Positions 33,350 to 46,116 of a stretch of DNA of 64,000 nucleotides are shown here, in pieces. Below the pieces are notes generated by a model that saw nothing but the letters and a program-made list of their open reading frames with translations, searched no databases and was not told where the DNA came from. A program made the translations under genes and the position numbers. Source of the DNA: Triticum aestivum (lineage: Eukaryota; Streptophyta; Magnoliopsida; Poales; Poaceae); contig NC_057795.1 of assembly GCF_018294505.1 (NCBI RefSeq), positions 525,207,184 through 525,271,183 on the forward strand, written 5' to 3'. The number at the start of each line of letters is the position of its first letter. Positions within the stretch are counted from its first letter, which is position 1.

Positions 33350-34101
33350 TGCACACACGCACAAGTGGGACCCGTCGAATTATTTATTTGCTCGTGGCAG
33401 CTTTTAATTAGGTTCTACTATAATCTAATTTTTTTCTTAAGTTATTAATTGAGCTCAGTGACTTCAAAATGTTGTACAGAAGCCTTGTTTGGGCCTTTCC
33501 GGCATCGCTGAATGTGGGCTGAGTAGCCATGTTAGGTTGTACTGTACTACACACGCCTTTTTTTCAACATCAGCAATGCAACTGGGTCGACAGTTGCACA
33601 CAATATCCGGGTCAACTTGTTATTCTTCGCCCCGCTGGGCTGCAAACTTTCCTAGGAGGTATGCATTAGGCTTAGCAAGAAAATGGACTTTAAGAAATAA
33701 TAAATGGGATGTAATTATAATAACTGGGCAGTAACTATGCACCAAACACGTAATTAGTTTAAAAAATATATTTTTTTGGAATTTGAAAATTTTAATTTCA
33801 TTACTTGTTGCGCGCGCAATATTTCGTTGGATTTTAACGTAATACAACTTTATTTTAAAATTATATTTAACGTGACTACAAATTTCGGATAAAAATATTT
33901 CGGATCCGAACAAAATGTGGGAATTTTTTGAATTCTGTTTTGAGCGGTTGTTTGAAATTATTAATCGTTGTCCTAGCTAGAAGTTGGGCTGTACTTTTAA
34001 CAAACTGTAAATGGGTTGTAGTAAATTCCATTAGAATTAAAAAATGGGATGTACATTCTTAAAAATCGCAAATGGGCTATATGTTCTCTACCAAATCCGA
34101 G
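32877..34101. other. Non-coding, AT-rich stretch
   Basis: No gene. Contains the CT/CA microsatellite listed next and 'aaatgggatgtac'-type repeated words near 33710 and 34045. Confidence 0.4.
33301..33360. repeat. (CT)n(CA)n compound microsatellite
   Basis: 'tctctctc' units followed by 'acacacac' units with few interruptions. Confidence 0.9.
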
Positions 34102-34790
34102 TTGTGGGCCTACTAAGTTGACGCGTACCAAGGGCTTTGTCAACTTAGTCAATATAAACGATTCTAGCTGCAGTGATCGTAGGATGTCCATCCAACGGGC
34201 GTAGTGCTTCTTCAACCTCTGGTCGTCCTGCTCCAGCCGCCCAAAGCAGCACCGGTCGTGCCGCGTGCTCCTGCCTCCCGTGGTCGGTTGTGATGCTGCG
34301 GAGGCCTCACCGCCCCGTACTACTTCCACCACTGGCTAGGCCATCCCTCTACTCACCCACAACCCCTGTTATTCTATGGTGACGGCAGCCTCACACCGCA
34401 GCTGAACCAATGAACCCTCGTACTCCTCTCTGCGCGGGCTTCCACTGTTGCGTCTTCCCCGGCTCCGCGTCGTCCCCTTCCATCGGAAGAGTACTGTACG
34501 TGGAGAGGCTGACAGCTGGGTCCATGGTGGCCGCAAGGAAGTGCCTCCTTATTACGTGCAAAATAATTATTACTCCACCTGACAGCAGGGACCCATCAAA
34601 CGGGCCACCTTATTTCGCGAACAAAATGTTTCCCCCCTGACTGCTGGGACCCACCGGACGGGCCACCGTATTTCCAAAAAAACGTTCCCCCCGCTGTTAG
34701 CTTGGACCCACCGGAAGTGCCTCCTTATTATGCACAAAAAAAATGAATACTCCTCCTGCTAGTTGGGACCCACCTTGGTGGGAGGCTGGC
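34102..34790 (+). repeat. Direct duplication, unit 1 (689 bp)
   Basis: Starts 'ttgtgggcctactaagttga'. The same order of blocks recurs from 34791. It ends with short repeated blocks '...gggacccaccggacgggcca' joined by A-rich spacers. No coding frame with recognisable motifs. Probably part of a DNA transposon of unclear class. Confidence 0.7.
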
Positions 34791-35470
34791 TTGTGGGCCT
34801 ACTAAGTTGACAGGGACGGAGGGATTTGTCAACTTAGTCAATATGAACGATTCTAGCTCCAGTGACCATATGATGTCCATCCAACGGCCGTAGTGCTTCT
34901 TCAACCTTTGGTCTTCTTGCTCCAGCCACCCGAAGCAGCGCCGGTCGTGCCGCACGCTCCTGCCTCCCGTGGCCGGCTATGCTGCCGCGGAGGCCTCGCC
35001 GCCCCTACTATTCCTACCGCTGGCCAGGCCCTGCAGCGACGGCAGCCTCACACCACAGCTGAACCAGTGAACCCTCGTACTCCTCTCCGCGCGGGCTTCC
35101 ACTGCTGCGTCTTCCCTGGCTCCGCACTGTCCCCTTCCCAGGCCTCGCCGTTGTCCACCGCCCTGGTGCTCTCGGCGCCACGTGCTCAACGTGGTCAAGG
35201 AACGACTGTACGTGGAGAGGCTGACAGCTGGGTCCACGGCCACAGCAAGGAAGTGCCTCCTTATTACGCAAAAAATAATGATACCTCCACCTGACAGCAG
35301 GGACCCACCGGACGGGCCACTGTATTTCGCGAAAAAAACGTTTCCCCCCTGACTACTGGGACCCACTAGCTGCATCTTCGCACGCAAGGAAGTGCGTCCG
35401 GGCAAAAAAAATGATTCGCCCCCCTGACTGCTGGGACCCACCAGCTACATCTTTGCACGCAAAGAAGTGC
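34791..35470 (+). repeat. Direct duplication, unit 2
   Basis: Diverged copy of 34102-34790, longer in the GC-rich middle, ending in more 'ctgggacccac' blocks (35290-35490). Confidence 0.7.
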
Positions 35471-35839
35471 CTGACAGTCGGGACCCACCTGGTCGAAGCA
35501 TACGTAGCATTGTCATTCTGGTCGCGAATGTGTACGTACATACTGGTGGATGTAGAGGCACGCACATGTCGTAGTAGAGGCGCACACGTAGTATGTGCAC
35601 GTACGTACATCAGCCGGTGTGCAAGAAAGAAAATACGGCCACATACGTACATATGGGCGGGGTCTTGAACGCCTGCTCGCGCATACGTATGGCTAGGGCT
35701 CGTGTACATGGCTGGGTTGGAACGGAGAAACAACATCGTCGTCGTGTTCATGGGGAGCCAACTTGCTGGGTCAGAACGAAATGCATCGTCGTATTCATCG
35801 GGAGTGCTTGGACGGAACAGGCGATGGAAACGAGGCTTG
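35471..35839. other. Non-coding stretch rich in 'cgtacgtaca' words
   Basis: No gene. Alternating purine-pyrimidine words ('cacgtacgtacat') occur repeatedly at 35530-35690. Confidence 0.4.
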
Positions 35840-35937
35840 GCGTACCGCAGAACGGAGGATACAGCCTTGTGTTCGACCGGCCACATTCGAAACGGGATCC
35901 TATTCATTGGGAGGCGTCTGGCGTACCGCAAAATAGA
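35840..35937 (+). repeat. About 81-bp tandem repeat, left part
   Basis: Units start 'gcgtaccgca' at 35840 and 35921. The array goes on after the retrotransposon at 43797 with units at 43851 and 43932 (spacing about 81, 71, 81). Confidence 0.7.
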
Positions 35938-36854
35938 TGATAGAGGCAAAGGTGTCCCGTCTTTCGATGAGATGATGGATATCACTTTGGTGGCAGTCGA
36001 CTTTGACGATCCGACTACGAACGTGCGAGGACGTCGCGCCTTAGCAATCACTAAACCAACTCCAAGAGGTTATTGACCACGCCCGAGCACGATCAACCTG
36101 ACCACGAGGGTCTGTTTCCTGCGAGCAAATGAACAAGCAAGAAACTGAGGTTGCAATCTGGATATTGCGAATATAAGATGAAAGCTTTATTGATCAAGGT
36201 GGGGTTCTGTGACGCCTTTGTCTGGTCGTTGAACACAAACGAAGTACGCGAAGTTGCAGCTATGGCGAACTTTTAATCTAAACAAAACCCAAAGTCTAAA
36301 GGATGCCCTAAGGGCTGTATATATGGAGGAAGAGGGGGGGGGGATTTCGTGGCCCTTGGTGGAGGGGTCCGAAATCAACCCTATCTCTTGTTTCCCCACA
36401 CATACGGACTCTAAAAATAGCCTATACTTATGTATTTCGAAATTACATGGGCCTGGCCCAATAATAAGGTGACGCAGCACCTAAAATAGCCTCGGGACGA
36501 AATTTATGAACTGGCATCTTGTATATTTCGTCCAAGGCTTCATGCACCCATTATGGTGGCTTCAAAGTCCTGAAATCATCACTTGTAACTCCGTTCTTGT
36601 TCCCCTTGTGCATGCCATCATCTCCATGCTTGTTCTTGCTCCAATGTTCATCCTTCTCCAAGCTAGGCCCTTCATTTGTAAGCAAAACAAATGTATCCAA
36701 TTTAGGCAGCATCATATACTCATGAACATTAGAATCATTACCAAGAAACGAAAGTACCTGGTAATTTAGTTGGCGTGAACGAGCTCTAGTAATTGGTCCA
36801 GTATGTATAGCAGCAGGGGCTGTGGGTGTAACAATTGTATTGATGTCCTCATCA
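35938..36854 (-). repeat. 3' LTR of copy 1 (917 bp)
   Basis: On the minus strand it starts TGATGAGGACATCAATAC right after the polypurine tract 'aagaaggggagga' (36855-36867) and encodes the last 100 or so residues of Pol. Confidence 0.95.
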
Positions 36855-39800
36855 TCCTCCCCTTCTTGAAATGAAGTCGTCCTCGACGGAAGTTCATCTT
36901 CCTCACCCAAATAAGGCTTCAAATCTGCAATGTTAAAAGTGGGACTAACCCCAAAATCTGCAGGCAGCTCAAGTTTATATGCATTATCATTTATTTTCTC
37001 TAACACCTTAAAGGGACCATCAGCACGTGGCATTAACTTTGATTTGCGCAAATCAGGAAATCTATCCTTACGCAAATGTAACCAAACAAGATCTCCAGGT
37101 GCAAACACAACATGTTTTCTACCCTTATCTCCAGCAAGTTTATATTTAGCATTCATACGCTCAATGTTTTCCTTAGTTAACTCATGCATTTTTAAAATCA
37201 ATTCAGCACGTTGTTTAGCATCAAAATTAACCTTCTCCGAAGATGGAAGAGGCAACAAATCAATAGGTGCACGAGGTAGGAAACCATACACAACTTCAAA
37301 AGGGCACATCTTAGTAGTAGAATGCAATGAACGATTATAAGCAAATTCAATATGAGGCAAGCATTCCTCCCATATTTTCTTATTATTCTTCAAAACAGCC
37401 CTAAGCATAGTAGACAACGTTCTATTGACTACTGCAGTTTGTCCATCAGTTTGGGGGTGACAAGTAGTACTAAAAAGCAGTTTAGTCCCCAACTTAGCCC
37501 ATAAACATCTCCAAAAGTGGCTAAGAAATTTAATATCACGATCTGAAACAATAGTAATTGGCACACCATGCAAGCGAATAATTTCACGAAAGAACAAATC
37601 AGCAACATTAACAGCATCATCGCTTTTATGACATGGTATAAAGTGTGCCATTTTCGAGAATCTATCCACGACAACAAATATGCTATCCCTCCCCTTCTTT
37701 GTTCGAGGTAAACCTAAAACAAAGTCCATAGATATATCCTCCCAAGGAACACTAGGTACAGGCAAAGGCATATATAAACCATGAGGATTGAGTCGTGACT
37801 TAGCTTTTTGACATGTAGTGCAGCGAGCAATAAAACGCTCAACATCCCGTCTCATCTTTGGCCAAAAAAATGTGTAGAAAGTACGTCCTCCGTCTTCTTC
37901 ACGCCAAAGTGTCCCATTAATCCTCCTCCATGCGCCTCCTGCAACAACAAAAGACGAACGGAGCTAGCTGGAATGCATAGCTTGTTAGCACGAAACACAA
38001 ATCCATCGTTAACGACGAACTTGTTCCACATTCTTCCTTCTTTACAATTCTGCATTACATCTTTAAAATCAGCATCATACACATATTGATCTTTGATGGT
38101 CTCCAAACCAAATATTTTGAAGTCAAGTTGTGAAAGCATAGTATAGCGGCGAGACAATGCATCAGCAATAACATTTTCTTTTCCCTTCTTGTGTTTAATG
38201 ACATAAGGAAAAGTCTCAATGAATTCAACCCATTTAGCATGTCTACGATTCAGTTTAGCTTGACTTTTAATATGTTTCAAAGATTCATGATCAGAATGTA
38301 TAACAAATTCTTTGGGCCATAAATAATGTTGCCATGTTTCTAAAGTCCGAACAAGAGCATATATTTCTTCATCATAAGTAGAATAATTTAGACCAGGCCC
38401 ACTCAATTTTTCAAAAAAGTATGCAACAGGTTTGCCATCTTGTAATAACACACCTCCTAATCCAATTCCACTAGCATCACATTCAAGCTCAAAAGTCTTA
38501 TTAAAATCAGGAAGTTGGAGTAAAGGAGCATGTGTCAACTTATCTTTCAATATCGTGAAGGCTTCTTCCTGTGCGGTACCCCACAGAAAAGGCACATCTT
38601 TCTTTGTAAGCTCATTGAGAGGTGCAGCAATGGTGCTGAAATCTCTCATAAAACGCCTACAGAATCCAGCGAGGCCAAGAAAACTCCTCACTTGTGTGAC
38701 CGTTTTGGGCTGCGGCCAACTCTCAATAGCTTCAATCTTGGCTTTGTCAACTTCAATTCCCTGTGGAGTAACAACATAGCCAAGAAAAGATACTCGGTGG
38801 GTGCAAAAGGTGCACTTCCCAAGGTTACCAAACAAACGTGCATCACGTAGAGCAATAAAAACAGCACGTAAATGTTCCAAATGTTCTTCCAAAGATCTGC
38901 TATAAATCAATATGTCATCAAAGTAAACTACCACAAATCGTCCAATGAAAGCACGTAAAACTTCGTTCATTAATCTCATGAAAGTACTAGGTGCATTAGT
39001 TAACACAAAAGGCATGACTAACCACTCATATAATCCAAACTTAGTTTTGAACGTTGTTTTCCATTCATCTCCCAATTTCATACGAATTTGATGGTATCCA
39101 CTACGCAAATCAACTTTGGAGAATATTGTATAGCCACTCAATTCATGAAGCATATCATCTAGCCTAGGAATAGGATGACGATAACGAATAGTAATATTAT
39201 TAATGCCTCTGCAATCAACACACATACGTGATGTACCATCCTTTTTCGGCACTAGAATAATAGGAACAGCACAAGGACTAAGGGATTCGCGTATATAACC
39301 TTTGTCGAGAAGCTCTTGTACTTGACGCATAATCTCCTTCGTCTCCTCTGGATTGGTACGGTATGGTGCACGGTTTGACAGTCAAGCACCGGGAATTAAG
39401 TCAATCTGATGCTCAATCCCTCGAATAGGCGGTAATCCCGGTGGCACGTCTTGTGGAAAGATGTCAGCGAACTCCTGCAAAATGTTAGTGACAGCAGGAG
39501 GCAAAGAGGAAGGCACGTCCTCGAATGAAAATAATGCCTTTTTGCACACAAAAGCATAGCAAACAGATTTGCTGAAATCTAGCTCATCAATATCAGATTT
39601 GGTGGCAAATAAACATGCACTTTTCAATTTAATTTCAGAAGCAACACTAGATGGTTTATTATTAGGCTTCATTTGTTGCTCAAATTCTTTTGCCACAATC
39701 TGATTTTCACTCTTATTCGTCTCCTGTTTTGCTTTATTAGCTCTATTAATATCATATTTCAAAATGGAATCAGGAGTCATAGGAAGCAAAGTAATATTTT

Positions 39801-41657
39801 TATCGTTATGAACAAGAGTATAGTGATTGTTTCTACCATGGTGTACAGAATTTTTATCAAATTGCCATGGTCTACCAAGTAATAAGGAACATGCTTGCAT
39901 AGGTACCACATCACAATCAACATAATCAGCATATGTAGAGATACTAAAATGCACACGAACAGTACGTGTTACCTTAACCTTGCCGCTGTTGTTGAACCAT
40001 TGGATGTAGTAAGGATGTGGATGTGGTCTTGTGGTGAGAGAAAGCTTCTCCACCATCTCCATGCTAGCCAAGTTGTTGCAGCTCCCTCCGTCTATGATGA
40101 CGCGCACAGAACGTTCCTTCACAACTCCCTTGGTATGGAACAAATTGTGCCTCTGATTTTGCTCAGCTTGTGTGATCTGCACACTCAAAACACATTGAGC
40201 AACTAAACATTCATACCTGTCAGCGTCTTCAGGAGCCATGTATTGCGTCTCATGATCAGAATCATCTCCACCATGTTCTTCACGTGTAATAAGAGCCAAA
40301 GTCTCCTCATCATAGTCACTAGCGGACTCATATCCACCACCCTCGGTAGCAATCATCACACGCGGAGATTTGCATTCTCTCGCATAATGACCTCCTCCCT
40401 TACAACGACGACAAATAATATCACTTGTGTGCCCTGTTGATGCCCTGGAAGAAGAAGAACTCTGTGCAGGCCCGGCAGGTGCGCTCTTGGGAGATAATGG
40501 TGGTTGTTCCTATTTTCTTGTATCACGGCTGTAGGAGGCACCTGATTGAGGTGCTGGTGCAGTTGAAGTAGAAGATGCACGCGGTGTCCATGATGAAGGT
40601 CGGCCTGCAGAAAAGTTAGTTCGCGCCAATGCTTGCCGATCCTGCACTTCACGTTCAGCTTTACAAGCAAGATGGAATAAACGAGTGATATTAGTATACT
40701 CCTTATAGTCTAGAATGGTCTTAATCTCTCTATTTAATCCACCCAGAAAACGTGCAAGCATAGCTTCATTATCCTCAACAATACCACATCAAATCATGCC
40801 AGTTTGTAATTCCTGATAATATTCTTCTACAAAAATTTTTCCTTGTCGTAAACACTGCAATTTTTGAAGCAATTCACGTTGATAATATGGTGGAACCCAA
40901 CGCGTACGCATAGCAGTTTTCAAAGCAAACCAAGTAGTTGGAATAGGATATAATCTACAATGTTCAGACCACCAGACACATGCAAAACTAGTGAAAGCAC
41001 AAACAGCAGCAGCAACCCGTCTCTCCTCGGGATATTGTAAACATGTAAAACGTTGTTCAGTTTCTAACTCCCAAGTAAGATATATATCAGGAACATATCT
41101 ACCCTCAAATGGTGGAATATTCAATTTCAGTTTAGGAATATGGACATCATCTCGTACCTGAGGTGGTGGTGCAGGCCTACCATTAAGAATATATACCTGA
41201 GGTCAACCTGCTGGTGGTGGTGCTGGTGGTTGCACGTAGTTCTGATTTTGAGCAACCTCATCCTCGTAATCTCCCACATAATCATCCTCCTCCGCATCAG
41301 CAGCAGGAGCCACAGAAGTATCAACAGCAGCACCAACAGTTTGGCCAAACGCAAGAGGAACACGGCTCGCTCGGCGGAGGTCTATTTCGCGACGTGGAGG
41401 TAGTCGTTGTTGTTCTTGTTGGAGAGGTGCGTTAGGGCAGCGGGTGGTGGTGGTGGAAGACGCGCGAGCAATTCATTAAACTTGTTATCGAACTTTGTTT
41501 CGAACGTCTTCTCCATGCCATCTATCTTCTCCATGGCCTCTTCAAATCTGTTTAGCACGTCTTGCACCTGTTCACTCATCATTTGCTGAAATTTATCATG
41601 CAAATCCTTATTCGTCATGTTCTCCCAGTCAGTCTCGTCGGCTTGTGATCCTGGCAT
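36551..41657 (-). pseudogene. gag-pol: gag-pol polyprotein of CRM-like copy 1, decayed
   Basis: Start ATG 41657 ('MPGSQADETDWENM', a coiled-coil-like N-terminus). Gag core about 40650-41125; zinc knuckle '[14 protein letters not shown]' near 40385; protease '[13 protein letters not shown]' near 40100; RT with 'YFDDILIYS' near 38915; RNase H 'ECDASGIG' near 38480; integrase HHCC and core 37950-37300; tail in the LTR to stop 36551. Breaks: stops near 41203, 40793, 40513 and 39381, a one-base loss near 37868, and more in the N-terminal region (about 41390). The integrase catalytic Glu position reads Ala ('[12 protein letters not shown]', near 37430; family pattern has E after T). The C-terminal region '[14 protein letters not shown]' sits where CRM elements have their CR motif. 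Confidence 0.85.
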
Positions 41658-41754
41658 GGTTAGCAGCAATAGAAACACACGAGAATATGATCCTACAGAC
41701 TACTAACAAGAGGTGGTGGTGGGTGTCACAAATCCGTCAAGCAAATCTCAAATT

Positions 41755-42045
41755 CTTACCAGTTCTTACCCAGCAGCAGGCGGTGATCGGCAACCGTTGT
41801 AGTCAAAAACTCTCAAAGCTTGGATAGAGCGATTACCAGGGAGAGTCAAACGCACGACGTAGATGTATGTGGAGCTGGGAAGGCTTATAATATGGTAGCA
41901 AAAAGGGTCAGCAATAATCAATTCAGAGATGCAAAGTTGAATAAACGCTCAACGACGGTACTGTGCTGGTCCTAGGCTAGACTGTGCTAGAGACGCGAGC
42001 CTAGAACACCAACAAAATCACGGCGCGGCACGTAAACAAGGGAAA
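41755..42045 (-). promoter_or_regulatory. Conserved 5' leader of copy 1
   Basis: Minus-strand counterpart of the leader block at 24345-24640. Absent from copy 2. Confidence 0.6.
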
Positions 42046-42865
42046 AGCACACTCTGGAAATTTTTTTTTCGCTCTTTTTTTTGCGCTCTTTTTCTTTTTT
42101 TTGCGCTGCTTTTTTTTGTGAAAAATCACTATAATAGCGAGTGTCTCAAAACTCTTCCTAGCTCAAACTGACAGGATGGGCACGAAATTTTTTCGACCAA
42201 TTTTTTTTTTTGACTGCCCGGACCAAAAAACTGGAAACGGGTCAAAAAAAACTTCCTATAATGGCACCTGTCTCAAAACACTCAGAAACACCTAAAAATA
42301 GGATAGCCAGAAAATTTTTCGAAAAATGCGTTTTTGAAAAATTTTGGGCCTAAACGGAGCGTGGTTTCGAAAAAACCACTAGTCTAGTTTTTTTTCCGAA
42401 ACCTACTCCGACAAGGAAACACGAATCGGAATCTAGATGGATCTCGAAAACAAACCTAATATGACAAGAACTCGGATTGTTGGTGGATATATGGTGGTAG
42501 ATGGCAACGGTGGTGGTATATGACAGCTGTGGTGGTATATGGATACGGATTCGAAGCGGTGGCCGATAAGCGGTGGTGGTAGATGGCAGGGGTGATGATG
42601 ATGGTGCGGCGGCGGCGTGACAACTTATGACCAGAACTCGAAACTCTAAAAGACTAGACTCTAAGACCAGCAACTAGACACGACGATGCAACCGCAAATT
42701 CAACAAAGCAAAACCCTAAAAAGATTATGCAAAGGCTCAGATTGGTTCGGATATGATGAACTAACCCTAATTTTTTGTGTGGCTTTTTCGTGGACTATAG
42801 GTATGAAGAACAGACTCGATCTAAACTACGAAAAACTGTAAAATCTCACCGAGCAACCTGGAAAT

Positions 42866-42874
42866 CTGATACCA
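42866..42874 (-). promoter_or_regulatory. Primer-binding site of copy 1
   Basis: Minus-strand TGGTATCAG, two bases inside the 5' LTR; matches initiator Met-tRNA as in the gag-only element. Confidence 0.8.
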
Positions 42875-42876
42875 CT

Positions 42877-43791
42877 TGATAGAGGCAAAGGTGTCCCGTC
42901 TTTCGATGAGATGATGGATATCGCTTTGGTGGCAGTCGACTTTGACGATCCGACTACGAACGTGCGAGGACGTCGCGCCTTAGCAATCGCTAAACCAACT
43001 CCAAGAGGTTATTGACCACGCCGGAGCACGATCAACCTGACCACGAGGGTCTGTTTCCTGCGAGCAAACGAACAAGTAAGAAACTAAGATTGCAATCTGG
43101 ATATTGCGAATATAAGATGAAAGCTTTATTGATCAAGGTGGGGTTCTGTGACGCCTTTGTCTGGTCGTTGAACACAAACGAAGTACGCGAAGTTGCAGCT
43201 ATGGCGAACTTTTAATCTAAACAAAACCCAAAGTCTAAACGATGCCCTAAGGGCTGTATATATGGAGGAAGAGGGGGGGAATTTCGTGGCCCTTGGTGGA
43301 GGGGTCCGAAATCAACCCTATCTCTTGTTTCCCCACACATACGGACTCTAAAAATAGCCTATACTTATGTATTTCGAAATTACATGGGCCTGGCCCAATA
43401 ATAAGGTGACGCAACACCTAAAATAGCCTCGGGACGAAATTTATAAAGTGGCATCTTGTATATTTCGTCCAAGGCTTCATGCACCCATTATGGTGGCTTC
43501 AAAGTCCTGAAATCATCACTTGTAACTCCGTTCTTGTTCCCCTTGCGCATGCCATCATCTCCATGCTTGTTCTTGCTCCAATGTTCATCCCTCTCCAAGC
43601 TAGGCCCTTCATTTGTAAGCAAAACAAATGTATCCAATTTAGGCAGCATCATATACTCATGAACATTAGAATCATTACCAAGAAACGAAAGTACCTGGTA
43701 ATTTAGTTGGCGTGCACGAGCTCTAGTAATTGGTCCAGTATGTATAGCAGCAGGGGCTGTGGGTGTAACAATTGTATTGATGTCCTCATCA
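42877..43791 (-). repeat. 5' LTR of copy 1 (915 bp)
   Basis: TATA-like CATATATACAGCCC on the minus strand at about 43251-43264 is the likely promoter of the element. Confidence 0.95.
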
Positions 43792-43796
43792 ACAGA

Positions 43797-43956
43797 GGAA
43801 ACGGACCTCCTACGATCAAAACGGGGGTCCTGTTGATCGGGAGGGGTGTGGCGTACCGCAAAACGGAGGAAATTGACTTGTGTTGGAGCCCTACGATTGA
43901 AATGGGGGTCCTGTTCATCGGGAGGGGTGTGGCGTACCGCAAAATGGGACTCCATG
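43797..43956 (+). repeat. About 81-bp tandem repeat, right part
   Basis: Continues the array of 35840-35937; units contain 'cgggaggggtgtggcgtacc'. Confidence 0.7.
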
Positions 43957-45200
43957 TGTCACATCCCTAGCTTCTGGCAATGCACTAGGCTAGACCTCTT
44001 GCTGCATCATGTTTAAATTCAAATGAAATTTGAATTGCGGAATTTTCAAAGCCTCAGAAACCTCTAAAAATAACCAACAATTAAATCTTCTCAAATGTGT
44101 CCAAGAAAATGTTCCTGATATCCTCTAGAAATATTGGCAAGAGGTAAAATCCAAACCAATAATTTCGGTGTCTCAGAAACATTTAATTTGGGCATTTGAA
44201 TTAAAGCAATAATTATTTGAATTGGATTTATATCTACTATTAAATAAATATAGGTCCAATAATTCTGAAAATATTTTGTGGAGCATTGTTTTAATTCTTT
44301 TAGCTCCTAAAAATATTGTCAGAAGCAAAATAAATTGAATTGGTTTCAAAACCAAATTCAAAACAAACCTGCAAAATAGAAAACTGAAATAATTAGAAAA
44401 GGGAGAGAGAGTCTTACCTGGGCCCTTACCTGGCGGCCCAAGTGGCCGGCCCAGCCCACCACCACAGCCTCCCTGTCGTCTTCCTCCCTGGACAGGAGGA
44501 CGAGCGCGTGCCCGCCGCGCGCTGGCCACGCGCCTCGCCAGCTCCTGCTTACCGCTCTCCCCCGACGCTCTGGACGCCCTGGACGTCGACACGCGGCCTC
44601 CCCGACCGCCCCTCACTCTCTCCCGAGCTCTCCCCCTCCTCTGTTTCTCTCTCCCTCTCGTGCCGAGCGCAGCCGCCGCCACCGATGCCGATTGCCGCAG
44701 CCACCGTGCACCCCTAGCCTCGCCGATGCACCCAGGAGCTCCGCCTCGACGCCCCCGACCTCTCCATGGAGCTACGCAACGCCGGGAGCCCTGCATCGCC
44801 GCCCACGCCGTCTTCCCCATCTCCGGCCGCCCGAGATCGCCGTCGTTGATTCGTCGTCATCAAGCCATCCCCGAGCCCACTAGTCTGCTCTGTGAGTTCA
44901 CCGTGAGCACCGGAATCTTTCCCCTCTCTCCCCTGCCTCAGTTGCACCGCGTAGCTATCAAATCCGCCGGAGCCGAGACGCTCCGCCGCACGGGCTCGTC
45001 GCCGGTGAAGCTCCGGTGACCTTTTGGTCCCACGCCTGCGTCCGTTGCACTCGTTGCGTCCCGTAGAGTAAAACTAGCGCGACCACCATCTTGTTTGCAC
45101 ACCGCAGCGCCGGTCCCGCGAACCCCCGAGCTCCGGCCGCCGCCGGGGTCGATGCCGCGCTCAATTCCGGCCACCCCACGCCCTCTCGTGGGTCCCCCTA
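43957..45200. repeat. Gypsy-type LTR, left part, split by CRM-like copy 2
   Basis: Starts TGTCACATCCCTAGCTTCTG after 'ccatg'. The AT-rich first part and GC-rich middle (44430-45170) fit long Triticeae Gypsy LTRs. Sequence resumes at 50776 after the duplicated cccta. Open frames in the GC-rich part have no recognisable domain. Confidence 0.6.
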
Positions 45201-46116
45201 TGATAGAGGCAAAGGTGTCCCGTCTTTCGATGAGATGATGGATTTCGCTTTGGTGGAAGTCGACTTTGACGATCCGACTACGAACGTGCGAGGACGTCGC
45301 GCCTTAGCAATCGCTAAACCAACTCCGAGAGGTTATTGACCACGCCGGAGCACGATCAACCTGACCACGAGGGTCTGTTTCCTGCGAGCAAACGAAGAAC
45401 AAGCAAGAAACTGAGATTGCAATCTGGATATTGCGAATATAAGATGAAAGCTTTATTGATCAAGGTGGGGTTCTGTGACGCCTTTGTCTGGTCGTTGAAC
45501 ACAAACGAAGTACGCGAAGTTGCAGCTATGGCGAACTTTTAATCTAAACAAAACCCAAAGTCTAAACGATGCCCTAAGGGCTGTATATATGGAGGAAGAG
45601 GGGGGAATTTCGTGGCCCTTGGTGGAGGGGTCCGAAATCAACCCTATCTCTTGTTTCCCCCACATACGGACTCTAAAAATAGCCTATACTTATGTATTTC
45701 GAAATTACATGGGCCTGGCCCAAAAATAAGGTGACGCAGCACCTAAAATAGCCTCGGGACGAAATTTATGAAGTGGCATCTTGTATATTTCGTCCAAGGC
45801 TTCATGCACCCATTATGGTGGCTTCAAAGTCCTGAAATCATCACTTGTAACTCCGTTCTTGTTCCCCTTGCGCATGCCATCATCTCCATGCTTGTTCTTG
45901 CTCCAATGTTCATCCTTCTCCAAGCTAGGCCCTTCATTTGTAAGCAAAACAAATGTATCCAATTTAGGCAGCATCATATTCTCATGAACATTAGAATCAT
46001 TACCAAGAAACGAAAGTACCTGGTAATTTAGTTGGCGTGCACGAGCTCTAGTAATTGGTCCAGTATGTATAGCAGCAGGGGCTGTGGGTGTAACAATTGT
46101 ATTGATGTCCTCATCA
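45201..46116 (-). repeat. Left (3') LTR of copy 2 (916 bp)
   Basis: Ends '...gatgtcctcatca', followed at once by integrase codons ('gtacaccatgcaagcg'), with no polypurine tract. Confidence 0.95.

Larger units (their letters stand above)
35938..43791 (-). mobile_element. CRM-like Gypsy chromovirus, copy 1, full length (7854 bp)
   Basis: LTRs 35938-36854 and 42877-43791, target duplication ataga/acaga (one mismatch). Both LTRs share private variants ('ggtggcagtcg' and a 3-base deletion before 'acaagc'/'acaagt'), so they are a true pair. Minus-strand order is primer site (42866-42874), leader, gag with zinc knuckle, protease, RT, RNase H, integrase, and pol C-terminus within the 3' LTR. That last trait and the RT and integrase motifs point to the CRM clade. 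It is inactive (see gag-pol). It splits an 81-bp tandem repeat array. Confidence 0.9.

Noticed and set aside
36254..37340. Plus-strand open frames of the CRM-like elements (also at the other LTR copies)
   Set aside because: Shadows of the minus-strand pol and LTR coding sequence.
44173..45174. Arg/Pro-rich open frames on both strands
   Set aside because: They lie in the GC-rich part of a Gypsy LTR and show no domain or family motif.
45201..46116. Left LTR of copy 2 as a solo LTR inserted into an older gag-pol copy
   Set aside because: Its flanks (cccta and gtaca) do not match, whereas cccta matches the far side of the right LTR, and the two LTRs share private variants.
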